Source: Pseudoalteromonas sp. 3D05
GTDB taxonomy: Bacteria; Pseudomonadota; Gammaproteobacteria; Enterobacterales; Alteromonadaceae
DNA: 64,000 bases
NCBI RefSeq assembly: GCF_002723455.1
Contig: NZ_PDUS01000007.1
Span: 62,518-126,517, forward strand
Direction: 5' to 3'
The position numbers and the translations under genes were made by a program. The stretch's first letter is position 1; each line of letters starts with the position of its first letter. Below the pieces are notes generated by a model. The model did not search any database. It was not told where the DNA came from and saw nothing but the letters and a program-made list of their open reading frames with translations. Positions 55,638 to 64,000 of the stretch are shown here, in pieces.

Positions 55638-56561
55638 ATGCTAAAGAAAATCATACCGAATTGGCTAAATGGCCTGTTTGTATGCACCGTGCTTTTTAGC
55701 AATACTTTGCTGTGGGGTACGGTAGTGCTCATTCTGGGACTTATTAAACTCGTATTGCCGTTTGCATGGGTGAGTGACTTATTGCACCTTGCCTATCAAG
55801 GGTGGTGTGGCGGTAATCGGCTTGGCTTGTATTTAAGTTATGCGCAACTTGATGTCACAATTGTTGGGGATGTAAACAAGCATGGTTGGTACTTGTTAAT
55901 TTCAAATCATTTCAGCTGGATTGATGTCGTTGTATTAAGTGCGATAGATGCCTTGCCTGCCCCTAAGTTCTTTTTAAAAGATGAGTTGAAATACGTGCCT
56001 ATTATCGGTTCTGGCGCCTGGGCAATGGGAATGCCATTTATGAAGCGAGTTACAAAAGCGCAAAAAGCACGTAACCCAAAACTAAAGGGACTCGATGTTG
56101 AGCGAACAAAACGAAGTTGCCGAAATTTTCGTAGTCACCCAACAACGATTATTAATTTTGTTGAAGGCACGCGCTTTACTGCATTGAAACATCAGCTTCA
56201 GCGTAGTCCATTTAAACACTTGCTTAAACCTAAAGCGGGTGGTGTCGCTTTTGCGTTAGAGGTGTTAGGGGAGCAATTTGATGCCATACTCAACACCACC
56301 TTGGTGTACAAGGCCAAAAGTGATCATATTTGTGGCAGTTTTTTGCGTGGGCAGTTAAATAAAATAACCGTGACGATTACGCTGACACCTGTCAGTCCAA
56401 ATTTAATAGGTAATTATCAACAAGACAGTGAATTTCGAGCACAATTTCAAAAAAATATTAATCAGTTATGGATGACAAAAGACAGTGAGCTAGCACTGGC
56501 ATATACACAATACAGTACTGACCCTTTAATAATGGATGATAAGGAGATAGAAATACCGTGA
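55638..56561 (+). CDS. YihG-type acyltransferase family protein (second of two)
   Basis: 307 residues, clearly paralogous to the preceding gene, with NHFSWIDVVVL (HX4D), FFLKDELKYVPIIG, NFVEGTRF and PKAGGVAF, and an N-terminal hydrophobic anchor. The two share motif spacing but differ enough to suggest an old duplication. The stop overlaps the channel gene's GTG by four bases (GTGA), so translation is coupled. Confidence 0.9.
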   Translation: MLKKIIPNWLNGLFVCTVLFSNTLLWGTVVLILGLIKLVLPFAWVSDLLHLAYQGWCGGNRLGLYLSYAQLDVTIVGDVNKHGWYLLISNHFSWIDVVVLSAIDALPAPKFFLKDELKYVPIIGSGAWAMGMPFMKRVTKAQKARNPKLKGLDVERTKRSCRNFRSHPTTIINFVEGTRFTALKHQLQRSPFKHLLKPKAGGVAFALEVLGEQFDAILNTTLVYKAKSDHICGSFLRGQLNKITVTITLTPVSPNLIGNYQQDSEFRAQFQKNINQLWMTKDSELALAYTQYSTDPLIMDDKEIEIP

Positions 56562-57817
56562 CTAAACAAACAGATTTGCAGCAACTCATAATGCCATGGT
56601 TTGAAGGTGTCCCTGACGCGTCACTTCTGAGCGCGTTAACAGCCACAGCAATCGGTGTGTGTTCTTTATTGTTCGTGTATTTATTTACAGGACGATTAAT
56701 GTTGCCTGGCATTCAGGCTGTGGTGACTAAAGTGTCTCCACAGCGCATAGGCGCTCTTGCGCCGATGCTGACTAAGCTAAATCGTCGTTTTGCTGGCATG
56801 TTATGCTGCGTTTTGTTTTTAGCCACGTTTGATAGCATTTACCCTGTCGGTGAATTTTCAGCTGAGGTTTTTAAAATCATCGGGCAAACACTGCTAATCA
56901 TCCATATCGGTTTCATTATCAGTAGTATAGTGAGTATTGCGGGTGGGATTTATAATCAGCTTGAGTTTGCACGTGAAGTGCCTATTCAAGGGCTGATCCA
57001 AGTTGTTAAATTAATCACCTTTATGATTTGTGCCATCTTGATTGTGAGTATCATACTCGAAAAGTCACCGACTTATATCCTCTCAGGTTTTGGTGCAATC
57101 GCCGCGGTTACTTTACTTGTTTTTAAAGACACCATCTTAGGGTTTGTAGCAAGTATTCAAATCGCCGCAAACCGTTTAGTAACTTATGGTGATTGGATTC
57201 AAGTTGAAAATTATGGCGCCGATGGAGAGGTAATTGATCTGGGTTTAAACACCGTTAAAGTGCGTAACTGGGATAACACAATTACCACTATTCCAACCTA
57301 TATGCTGGTGGCTGGTTCATTTAAAAATTGGCGCGGAATGCAGGAATCAGGTGGACGCCGTATTAAACGCTCATTAAATATTGATATGAATAGCATTCGG
57401 CTTGTCGATGAGGAACTCACTAACATATTGGGACAAGCCATTGTGTTAAATGATTACATTAAGTTAAGTACATTACCCGATCCAGTATCAAACTTAGGGC
57501 TGTTTCGTCGCTATGCTGAAGGGTACTTAAAACAACATGAAAAAATAAATACTTCTTTAACGCTTATGGTGCGTGAATTACAGCCATTGAATCATGGTTT
57601 ACCAATAGAGTTTTACTGCTTTAGCCAAGATAAACGCTGGATATCGTTTGAGCACTTACAGGCAGAAATTATGGATCACCTGTTAGCGGTATTGCCTTTG
57701 TTTGACTTACGACCTTATCAAAGCGTTACAGGGCAATTTAGCCCTGCAACACAGCCGAATAATTCAAAGCCGTCGATCAAAGTGGCAAATACTGCTGACC
57801 AAGCCCAACCAAAATAA
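56558..57817 (+). CDS. YbdG-type mechanosensitive channel (MscS family)
   Basis: GTG 56558 overlaps the previous stop. 419 residues, close to E. coli YbdG (415). Several membrane helices in the first half lead to a pore-lining helix and MscS beta domain with ADGEVIDLGLNTVKVRNWDNTI-type segment, which is the YbdG hallmark, and GGRRIKRSLNIDMNSI. YbdG-type channels give small-conductance protection against osmotic shock. The 3' end overlaps the convergent ChrA gene by 41 bp. Linked genetically to acyltransferases that shape the membrane. Confidence 0.93.
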   Translation: MTKQTDLQQLIMPWFEGVPDASLLSALTATAIGVCSLLFVYLFTGRLMLPGIQAVVTKVSPQRIGALAPMLTKLNRRFAGMLCCVLFLATFDSIYPVGEFSAEVFKIIGQTLLIIHIGFIISSIVSIAGGIYNQLEFAREVPIQGLIQVVKLITFMICAILIVSIILEKSPTYILSGFGAIAAVTLLVFKDTILGFVASIQIAANRLVTYGDWIQVENYGADGEVIDLGLNTVKVRNWDNTITTIPTYMLVAGSFKNWRGMQESGGRRIKRSLNIDMNSIRLVDEELTNILGQAIVLNDYIKLSTLPDPVSNLGLFRRYAEGYLKQHEKINTSLTLMVRELQPLNHGLPIEFYCFSQDKRWISFEHLQAEIMDHLLAVLPLFDLRPYQSVTGQFSPATQPNNSKPSIKVANTADQAQPK

Positions 57818-58928
57818 ATCCAATAAGTAGCCACCAAATTGGTGGCTTAGCTATTCTAAGCCAAACAAAAGCAGCAAGCACAAGTGCAATGTGCCACATG
57901 TTATGTACCGCCGATGTCCAAATAGGTGAATACAGTGCCGCCGCTAAAAAACCTACTACAGCGGCATTGAGTGCTGCAATACTACTGGCAAAACGAGGAC
58001 GTTGAGCCAATTGCAACCAGCTTTTTTGCAGCGCAAACATCAGTAATAACCCAGGTAAGAAAATAAGCAACGTTGCAAGCAACGCTCCTGTGATTGGGTT
58101 GACGCCTGAAAACTGTGTTCCTAAATAAGTGGCTATGGTGAACATAGGGCCAGGTACAGCCTGAGCACTGGCATACGCACTTAGAAATTGTTCAGTGCTT
58201 AGGTCGGTAATCCCTGCTTGCAATATAGGCAAAACGACGTGACCACCACCAAATACCATTGCGCCAGCTTGATAGAATGGGGCAAACAGTTCGGCTTTAT
58301 CGTTTAAAGGCATAAAGCTCACTATCAACAACAGTGTAAATAAACCCAACGCGAGCCAATTAATTTGACTTGTTTTTACAGAGGGGATATCAGCATTTTT
58401 GGGTAACTTTAGCAAAGGCCAAATAGCGCCAATAGTAGCAGCGATAACTAATACTGCAATTTGACTAAAAAGGTTAGGCTGCAATAGCAACAGCAGTGTA
58501 CTTGCTAGGGCTATTGCTTTTAATAGCCAGCTCGTGCAAAAGCTCTTTGCCATGCTCAAAGTTGCATCTGCCACAATTACTACAGCAAAAAGTTTAAGGC
58601 CTGTCACTACGGCAAAGTAGATACTGTCAAATTGGTGCGCGCTGAGGGCTAACAGCAGCATGATTAGTAAAGATGGTAACGTAAACCCAATAAAAGCAGC
58701 AATACCGCCAAGCAAGCCATGGCGCTCAACACCGATTGCAAACCCCACTTGACTAGAACCAGGTCCTGGTAGTGCTTGACTGAGGCTGATCAATTGCGCA
58801 TAACGCTGATTATTTAACCATTTCAAGTTATCTACAAAATGATTCTTAAAATAACCTAAATGCGCCGCAGGTCCTCCAAAACTCATACAGCCAAGTAAAA
58901 AAAACTGTTTAAAAATAGCAAACAACAT
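57777..58928 (-). CDS. chrA: Chromate transporter (ChrA family)
   Basis: 383 residues, with two homologous CHR domains, each starting with a conserved FGG-type motif (LLGCMSFGGPAAHLGYF and QAGAMVFGGGHVVLPIL) and containing QALPGP or QAVPGP. Around ten or eleven membrane segments. Family members export chromate using the proton gradient, but many marine ones may carry other oxyanions. Its stop lies 41 bp inside the ybdG-like gene on the other strand. Confidence 0.93.
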   Translation of the reverse strand: MLFAIFKQFFLLGCMSFGGPAAHLGYFKNHFVDNLKWLNNQRYAQLISLSQALPGPGSSQVGFAIGVERHGLLGGIAAFIGFTLPSLLIMLLLALSAHQFDSIYFAVVTGLKLFAVVIVADATLSMAKSFCTSWLLKAIALASTLLLLLQPNLFSQIAVLVIAATIGAIWPLLKLPKNADIPSVKTSQINWLALGLFTLLLIVSFMPLNDKAELFAPFYQAGAMVFGGGHVVLPILQAGITDLSTEQFLSAYASAQAVPGPMFTIATYLGTQFSGVNPITGALLATLLIFLPGLLLMFALQKSWLQLAQRPRFASSIAALNAAVVGFLAAALYSPIWTSAVHNMWHIALVLAAFVWLRIAKPPIWWLLIGFILVGLGQQYLPL

Positions 58929-59099
58929 AATAGCTCTATTTTCCTTTATGACTTTTTTATTTCATTATGACAAATTTATGTGACATTTTAATGATTTTTA
59001 AATCTTATGCCCGATTCTACTGTGTTGTTGCTTTTCACAATAGAACGACTATTACCTGCAATCAATGCCTTGCCTAAATCGCTTTAATTGCAACTGAAA

Positions 59100-59130
59100 C
59101 TGACATATTAAGGGGGTTTGGGTATATAAT
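59100..59130 (+). promoter_or_regulatory. Promoter of the solute-binding protein gene
   Basis: TATAAT at 59125-59130 with TGACAT (59101-59106) 18 bp upstream, about 30 bases before ATG 59162. Reasonable but the spacing is slightly long. Confidence 0.45.
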
Positions 59131-59161
59131 GTAATAAAGGTTTAATCAAATGTAATAAGCT

Positions 59162-59962
59162 ATGCAATTTATTGGTTATATTCTTCGTACTTTTTTCTTT
59201 TTAGCATCTAGCTTAATTGCCGTAGAGTCTCATGCTCAAACAAAAGTACCTAAAGTCTCTATTGCTGTTGACCATGCACCACCTTATAGCCAAATCACCT
59301 CGGATGGAGAGATCAGCGGAGCAGTCGTTGATATTGTCAGAGCAATGCAAGAACATCTTACTTTTAAAATTGAATTAGTTGGTTGCCCATTCTCACGTTG
59401 CATACGCATGTTAGAACAAGGTGAAGTTGATGCGATGGGTGGATTAATATTAACGCCTGAGCGCCAACAAAAAATGGTGTTTGTTAAGCCCGCTTATATG
59501 GCTTTGTCATCCTCTTTTGTTTTTTATGCACGTCATAAAAGTCAGTTAAATATAGCCAATTATGACGATCTCTATGGTAAGAAAATAGCGGTTATGCGTG
59601 GCGCGGCTTACTTTAAGCGTTTTAATGAGGATGAAAAATTATTAAAAGTACCTGTACTGACAGAGCAGACAGCAATGGAACTGTTATTAAAAGAGCGGGT
59701 AGATTTAGTGATCGCAGTAGAAGAGACGGCTGATCATGCTATGAGTGTGTTAAATCAACCATCCAATAAGTTAGTCAAAATGGACTATCGTTACAAAGAC
59801 ACTATTTATGGCTACCTTGCGTTTAATAAAAATTTTGCAACAAATGTGATTGCTCAAAAACTCCGTATTCAGATGCAACAAATGGCTAAAAGCGGTCAGT
59901 TAACCCAACTTGTTGCACCATACAAGTTACCTCCCATCACTTCACAAATGCTGGACTTTTAA
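59162..59962 (+). CDS. Periplasmic substrate-binding protein (family 3 type)
   Basis: 266 residues with a signal peptide (cleavage near VESHA) and the SBP_bac_3 fold: VSIAVDHAPPYSQ at the first strand, QGEVDAMGGLILTPERQ, and the KIAVMRGAAYFKRF hinge region. Such proteins usually bind amino acids for ABC importers. No permease or ATPase gene is adjacent, so it may be an orphan sensor-type binding protein. Ligand unknown. Confidence 0.86.
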   Translation: MQFIGYILRTFFFLASSLIAVESHAQTKVPKVSIAVDHAPPYSQITSDGEISGAVVDIVRAMQEHLTFKIELVGCPFSRCIRMLEQGEVDAMGGLILTPERQQKMVFVKPAYMALSSSFVFYARHKSQLNIANYDDLYGKKIAVMRGAAYFKRFNEDEKLLKVPVLTEQTAMELLLKERVDLVIAVEETADHAMSVLNQPSNKLVKMDYRYKDTIYGYLAFNKNFATNVIAQKLRIQMQQMAKSGQLTQLVAPYKLPPITSQMLDF

Positions 59963-60036
59963 TACTTACTTCATTTTTTGTTCATAGACGCCTTGCTAAT
60001 CTGATAGTCAATCGAATTAATCTCTAAGGGCATAAC

Positions 60037-60669
60037 ATGACATTAACTAAATCACTTTTATCTGCAACAATCATCGGCGTATTACTCACAGGTTGTGAAA
60101 CAAATAATACAGGAACGGGTGCTGCAATAGGGGCTGCTACAGGTGCTGTCCTTGGAAAAGCAACTGGCGATCATGATGATAAGCGTATCTTTATCGGTGC
60201 AGCAATTGGCGCTTTAGCCGGTGCTGCTGTTGGCGATTATATGGATAAACAAGAAGAGGCGTTTCGTGATGAACTTGCAGGGTCTGGTGTTGAAGTTGTG
60301 CGCGAGGGAGATAATTTACGCTTAGTCATGCCATCTAATATTACCTTTGCCACTGATCAATCGTATATTTCATCTGGTTTTCACAACACGCTTGATGCCA
60401 TTGCAAAAGTAATGAACAAATACGAAAAAACGTATCTTAGTATTGAAGGCCATACCGATAGCACAGGTAAAGATAGCTACAATATGACGCTATCAGAGCA
60501 ACGTGCGCAAAGCGTAAAAGGCTATTTAGTAAATCAACAAATCCTAGCCGGGCGTATCAGCACACGAGGCTATGGTGAAACACAGCCTATTGCGAGTAAC
60601 GAAAGTGCCAATGGTCGCGCACAAAACCGCCGTGTAGAAATTCAAATCGTACCAAACACTAAAGGTTAA
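60037..60669 (+). CDS. OmpA family lipoprotein (YiaD-like)
   Basis: 210 residues with lipobox LLTGC (Cys19), a glycine-zipper region rich in GAAIGA repeats (about 27-65), and a C-terminal OmpA peptidoglycan-binding domain (about 95-205) with IEGHTDSTG and NRRVEIQI. Resembles E. coli YiaD, an outer-membrane lipoprotein that associates with the cell wall. Single gene followed by MITE B, whose inner hairpin can serve as a terminator. Confidence 0.92.
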   Translation: MTLTKSLLSATIIGVLLTGCETNNTGTGAAIGAATGAVLGKATGDHDDKRIFIGAAIGALAGAAVGDYMDKQEEAFRDELAGSGVEVVREGDNLRLVMPSNITFATDQSYISSGFHNTLDAIAKVMNKYEKTYLSIEGHTDSTGKDSYNMTLSEQRAQSVKGYLVNQQILAGRISTRGYGETQPIASNESANGRAQNRRVEIQIVPNTKG

Positions 60670-60680
60670 TCTACATTATA

Positions 60681-60813
60681 AGGTCTGTTGACCTTTCAAG
60701 GTTGAATTTGCAGTATCAATGTCAAATAGGCATTGCCCTTAGGGTTCTGCCTAGGGGCGATTAAACCGCCCCTAGGCAGAACAAATTTTAATCCGCAAAG
60801 GCCAACAGATCCT
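60681..60813. mobile_element. MITE-like element B (133 bp), same family as element A
   Basis: Outer inverted repeats: AGGTCTGTTGACCTTTCAA from 60681 and its imperfect complement ending at 60813. The core is a perfect 16-bp stem, 60744-60759 with 60767-60782, around ATTAAAC. The 22 bases TGCCCTTAGGGTTCTGCCTAGG (60733 onward) match element A at 21 positions. No open frame. The core stem probably also ends transcription from both neighbours. Confidence 0.65.
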
Positions 60814-60842
60814 AGTATGACAGCACAGTGTGCGGTCATGTT

Positions 60843-62624
60843 TTAATCTTTATTAAATTGTAGTTCACACAGTTGTTTGTAAAGTGGGTTTGACTCAATG
60901 AGCTGTTGGTGCGTACCTGTGGCAATTATCTTACCTTGCTCCATGACAACAATCATATCAGCATGCTTTACCGTGGCTAAGCGATGCGCAATGATCAAGG
61001 TGGTACGGTTTTGCATTAAATGCTCAAGCGCGGCTTGAACATGTTGCTCGCTTTGCGCATCTAAGGCGCTCGTTGCTTCATCAAGTAGCAGTATTGCGGG
61101 GTCTTTTAATATTGCTCGTGCTAGCACAATACGTTGTTTTTGACCGCCAGATAAGCGCACCCCTTGTTCACCTAAAAAGCTTTCATAGCCATTTGGCAAA
61201 CTGGTAATAAACTCATCTGCATGAGCATATTTAGCGGCTTGGTAAACCTGCTCGTCTGAGGCTTCAGGGTTGCCATATCGAATATTGTGCATAACATCAG
61301 AGCTAAATAAAATTGGGTTTTGTGCAACCATACCCATGCTGTCCCTCAGTGTTTTAAGAGACAAATTTTTGATATTAATATCATGAAACTTTATATCGCC
61401 ATTGGCTGGATCATAAAAACGTTGCAGTAGTTCGAAAAGGGTTGTTTTTCCGGCACCTGAAGGCCCAACAATCGCGACTGTTTGCCCTTTTTGTATACCT
61501 AATGAAATGTTTTTCAATGCACTCACATCTGGACGCGACGGGTAATTAAAAGTGACATTGTCTAGCTCAATCGCAGTCGAATGAGAATTAGTGTGTAACG
61601 TGTCATCCTGTGGGTGAGCTGGGTTAATTATTTCACTTTTCACAGCTAATAATTCAAGCAATCTGGCCGCAGCGCCTGCTGCACGTTGCAGCTCACCATA
61701 CACTTCGGCAACAGTGGCTACTGACATAGCAACCATAATGGCGTAAAACACAAAGGCGCCTAATTCGCCACCTGTCATAGTGCCTGCAAGTACATCATTG
61801 CCGCCAACCCACAACATAATGCTAATCGCGCTAAAGGTTAAAAATATCACTGCGGCAATTAAAAGTGAACGTTGTTTAATACGGCTTTTTGCGACAGCAA
61901 ACGCTTTATCCGTTTCAAGCGCAAATGCTTGTTGCTCACGGTGTTCGTGGCTGTAACTTTGTACAACTTTAATGTTTTGAATGATCTCGCCGGCGTAAGT
62001 ACTAATATCTGCAATGGCATCTTGGCTAGAGCTTGCTAATTTGCGCACTTTTTTACCAAAAACCATCATGGGTATTAGTACTAAAGGCACGCAGGTAATT
62101 ACGACTAAAGTCAGTTTTAAGTTAGTAATTAATAACATGGCTAAACCGCCGACAAGCATCAACGCACTGCGTAAGGCCATCGAAAACGATGACCCAATAA
62201 TAGATTGCAATAATGTCGTGTCAGTGGTTAAGCGAGACATTAGCTCGCCGCTGCGATTTTCTTCAAAGTAACTTGGGTGGAGGGTAACTATGCGCTCAAA
62301 TACAGCTTTACGAATATCATTACTGACGCGCTCACCAATCCATGACATTAAATAAAAACGACTAAAGGTGCCAATTGCCAATAAACTTATCAACCCGATA
62401 AGCACTAGCACAGCTTGCCTAAGTTGCTCCTGTGAGCCTGCAATAAAACCATGGTCAATTACAAACTTAACGCCTTGGCCGAGCGATAAGTTAACCCCAG
62501 CAGTAACAAGCAACGCCAAAAGCGCCGAAAATACCACCCATTTGTAGGGTTTAATGAACTGAAAAATAGGAATTAAACTACTAAAGGCAGCTTTGTCTTT
62601 TGACTCGGTTTTGCTGGTGCTCAT
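60843..62624 (-). CDS. MsbA-like ABC exporter, fused transmembrane and ATPase
   Basis: ATG 62624 (MSTSKTESKDKA) is preferred over the longer frame from 62690. 593 residues: six-helix transmembrane domain (about 20-310) with the coupling region, and an ATP-binding domain with Walker A GPSGAGKTT, signature LSGGQKQR and Walker B ILLLDEATSALD. A half-transporter that forms a dimer. The family includes lipid A exporter MsbA and multidrug exporters. This member's substrate is not determined from sequence. Confidence 0.92.
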   Translation of the reverse strand: MSTSKTESKDKAAFSSLIPIFQFIKPYKWVVFSALLALLVTAGVNLSLGQGVKFVIDHGFIAGSQEQLRQAVLVLIGLISLLAIGTFSRFYLMSWIGERVSNDIRKAVFERIVTLHPSYFEENRSGELMSRLTTDTTLLQSIIGSSFSMALRSALMLVGGLAMLLITNLKLTLVVITCVPLVLIPMMVFGKKVRKLASSSQDAIADISTYAGEIIQNIKVVQSYSHEHREQQAFALETDKAFAVAKSRIKQRSLLIAAVIFLTFSAISIMLWVGGNDVLAGTMTGGELGAFVFYAIMVAMSVATVAEVYGELQRAAGAAARLLELLAVKSEIINPAHPQDDTLHTNSHSTAIELDNVTFNYPSRPDVSALKNISLGIQKGQTVAIVGPSGAGKTTLFELLQRFYDPANGDIKFHDINIKNLSLKTLRDSMGMVAQNPILFSSDVMHNIRYGNPEASDEQVYQAAKYAHADEFITSLPNGYESFLGEQGVRLSGGQKQRIVLARAILKDPAILLLDEATSALDAQSEQHVQAALEHLMQNRTTLIIAHRLATVKHADMIVVMEQGKIIATGTHQQLIESNPLYKQLCELQFNKD

Positions 62625-62713
62625 GCTGGATTCTTTTTTGTGGATAAGGTATAGATATGGCTGCAAATAAAAATATTTCAATAACCGCAACCAACAATCA
62701 TTAAGGGATTAAC

Positions 62714-63112
62714 ATGGCAACACATAAAGTAACAGGTGAATTTAGCGTTAAGCTCAACCCCATCGAAGGTTATGCCAAAGGCATTGACGGCGTAAATTTA
62801 GGTCGTATGTCGATTGATAAAACCTTCACTGGTGAGCTTGATGCGACCAGCACTGGCGAAATGCTCAGTGCCATGACCACCACCCAAGGCAGTGCAGGCT
62901 ATGTGGCAATTGAGCAAGTGGTTGGCACGCTTGCAGGCAAACAAGGCAGTTTTGTATTGCAGCACTTTGGCAGCATGGATAAAGGCCAAGATTCATTAAT
63001 TTTAAATGTCATACCAGATTCTGGAAGTAATGAACTTACAGGGCTCAGTGGAAAAATGGCGATTCGTATTGAAGGTGGCAATCATTTTTATGATTTTGAA
63101 TATCAGTTATAA
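62714..63112 (+). CDS. DUF3224 domain protein
   Basis: 132 residues, one DUF3224 (dimeric beta-barrel) domain spanning the whole protein, with FTGELDATSTGEMLSAMT and GLSGKMAIRIEGGNHFYDFEY. The fold is related to lipocalin-like or allene oxide cyclase-like barrels. Cytoplasmic, function unknown. 12 bp upstream of the DUF4177 gene, so the two and the LysE gene may be one transcript. Confidence 0.88.
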   Translation: MATHKVTGEFSVKLNPIEGYAKGIDGVNLGRMSIDKTFTGELDATSTGEMLSAMTTTQGSAGYVAIEQVVGTLAGKQGSFVLQHFGSMDKGQDSLILNVIPDSGSNELTGLSGKMAIRIEGGNHFYDFEYQL

Positions 63113-63123
63113 ACGAGCGCATT

Positions 63124-63312
63124 GTGCAGAAAATAATAGAATTTAAAAAACACCGTGGCTTTTTTAGAGGCGGTATTGATATTGACGCACTTAATGAGCG
63201 AATTTATCAATTAAATCAAGATGGCTGGAAAGTAATCAATGTGAGTGCTGCAACAGGGGTATACGGCCAAGTTTACGCCTACATCTTATTAGTTGAAAAT
63301 GAAGAACTATAA
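63124..63312 (+). CDS. DUF4177 family small protein
   Basis: GTG start at 63124. 62 residues matching the DUF4177 pattern: short N-terminal strand, the DIDALNERIYQLNQDGWKV helix with its conserved NxxGW, and a C-terminal strand. Function unknown. Located between the DUF3224 and LysE genes on the same strand. Confidence 0.85.
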   Translation: MQKIIEFKKHRGFFRGGIDIDALNERIYQLNQDGWKVINVSAATGVYGQVYAYILLVENEEL

Positions 63313-63321
63313 GGAATATCA

Positions 63322-63939
63322 ATGACATTCTCAGTTTGGCTAAGTTTAGTTGTCATCTGCATGATGGGGGCAATGTCACCAGGGCCAAGTCTTGCTGTGG
63401 TGCTCAAACACAGCATTCATGGCAGTATGAAAAATGGCATGTTGTCGGCACTTAGCCACGGTATTGGCGTGGGTTTTTATGCTGCTGCTTCATTACTTGG
63501 TCTCGGTACACTGATGTTACAATTTCCTACTGTATATCAAGTATTAGTCTATTTAGGTGCAGCGTATTTAGCATACCTAGGCTTTAAAATTTTATTAGCA
63601 AAACCCTGCGATGATGAACTACAAGTAGCTCAGCAAAGCGGCAGTGCAAAACAAGCAATGCAAGATGGTTTTGCTATAGCATTTTTAAACCCTAAATTAG
63701 CGGTCTTCTTTTTAGCTTTGTTTTCGCAGTTTATTGACCCTGAAAACTTGAACCTCCAGGTTGGCATGATCATGTGTTTCACTGTGTTTATCATTGATAC
63801 TGGTTGGTATGTTATTGTTGCAGCGTTGACTGAACTTTCAAAAAAACGCTTTGCTTTTACAAAATCCTCCCCTTGGCTTGATAAAATATTGGCTGTAGTT
63901 TTTATAGGACTAGCAATAAGAGTGGTTCTAATGATGTAG
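63322..63939 (+). CDS. LysE/RhtB family amino acid exporter
   Basis: 205 residues with about six membrane helices. The N-terminal MSPGPSLAVVLKHSIHGSMKNG and the AYLAYLGFKILLAKP motifs are standard for the LysE/RhtB family, which exports amino acids such as lysine, homoserine or threonine. The substrate cannot be predicted. Ends 61 bp before the window ends. Confidence 0.93.
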   Translation: MTFSVWLSLVVICMMGAMSPGPSLAVVLKHSIHGSMKNGMLSALSHGIGVGFYAAASLLGLGTLMLQFPTVYQVLVYLGAAYLAYLGFKILLAKPCDDELQVAQQSGSAKQAMQDGFAIAFLNPKLAVFFLALFSQFIDPENLNLQVGMIMCFTVFIIDTGWYVIVAALTELSKKRFAFTKSSPWLDKILAVVFIGLAIRVVLMM

Positions 63940-64000
63940 AGTATTCATTTTCACTAATCCTTACCACCTACTCTTAAAGCTGCTTTTAGTAATACTTAAT

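Overview
The window is an AT-rich marine gammaproteobacterial chromosome segment. Its gene content (AraC-fused hybrid sensor kinase, S9 and M14 peptidases, secreted endonuclease I, GH97 glucosidase, CheV, YbdG-type channel, greB-ompR-envZ, speE/speA, bioH/comF/nfuA) points to Alteromonadales, most likely Pseudoalteromonas. That assignment is inferred from protein character, not from a database search. It is mostly core chromosome. I see no prophage, CRISPR array, tRNA, rRNA or transposase.

Layout. Bases 1-6400: the 3' end of a hybrid two-component/AraC regulator, then a 578-bp gene-poor stretch with two copies of a 33-bp AraC-type operator, each 27 bp upstream of a -10-like hexamer. The first may drive a short RNA ending at a hairpin terminator. 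The second precedes a 1165-residue lipoprotein with lipocalin-like repeats. 6400-23316: a TRIC/YadS channel, comM, an orphan OmpR-type regulator, an S9 peptidase, a CNNM/CBS protein, a receiver-EAL phosphodiesterase, an M50 protease, atoE, cheV, a K+ channel with a coupled small protein, an EVE protein, tesB and plsB. 23491-28730: the complete S10 ribosomal operon (rpsJ to rpsQ) with its own promoter, attenuator-like leader and strong terminator. The spc operon does not follow.

28951-38178: a TonB-like N-anchored protein, a secreted endonuclease I, nfuA, an M14 peptidase, comF and bioH divergently arranged, and a pair combining a flagellar-rod-like small protein with a SprA-type putative metalloprotease. 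38325-45359: an outer-membrane barrel, tex, a CBS protein, a small secreted protein, greB, ompR and envZ. 45388-45886: a frameshifted small membrane-protein gene next to a palindromic miniature element. 45950-51679: a GH97 glucosidase with a LacI-like operator upstream, then a cupredoxin-like protein, a barrel-like protein and a chemoreceptor in one direction.

51763-64000: the polyamine genes speE and speA (divergent), two tandem YihG-type acyltransferases coupled to a YbdG-like mechanosensitive channel, a ChrA-type transporter whose 3' end overlaps the channel gene, a family-3 solute-binding protein, an OmpA-like lipoprotein, a second MITE of the family found at 32446, an MsbA-like ABC exporter, and DUF3224, DUF4177 and LysE-family genes.

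The items I consider newest are the paired HTCS operators with the possible small RNA, the nested-palindrome MITE family (one copy 20 bp from the nfuA start codon), the cupredoxin/barrel/chemoreceptor trio, and the acyltransferase-channel operon.
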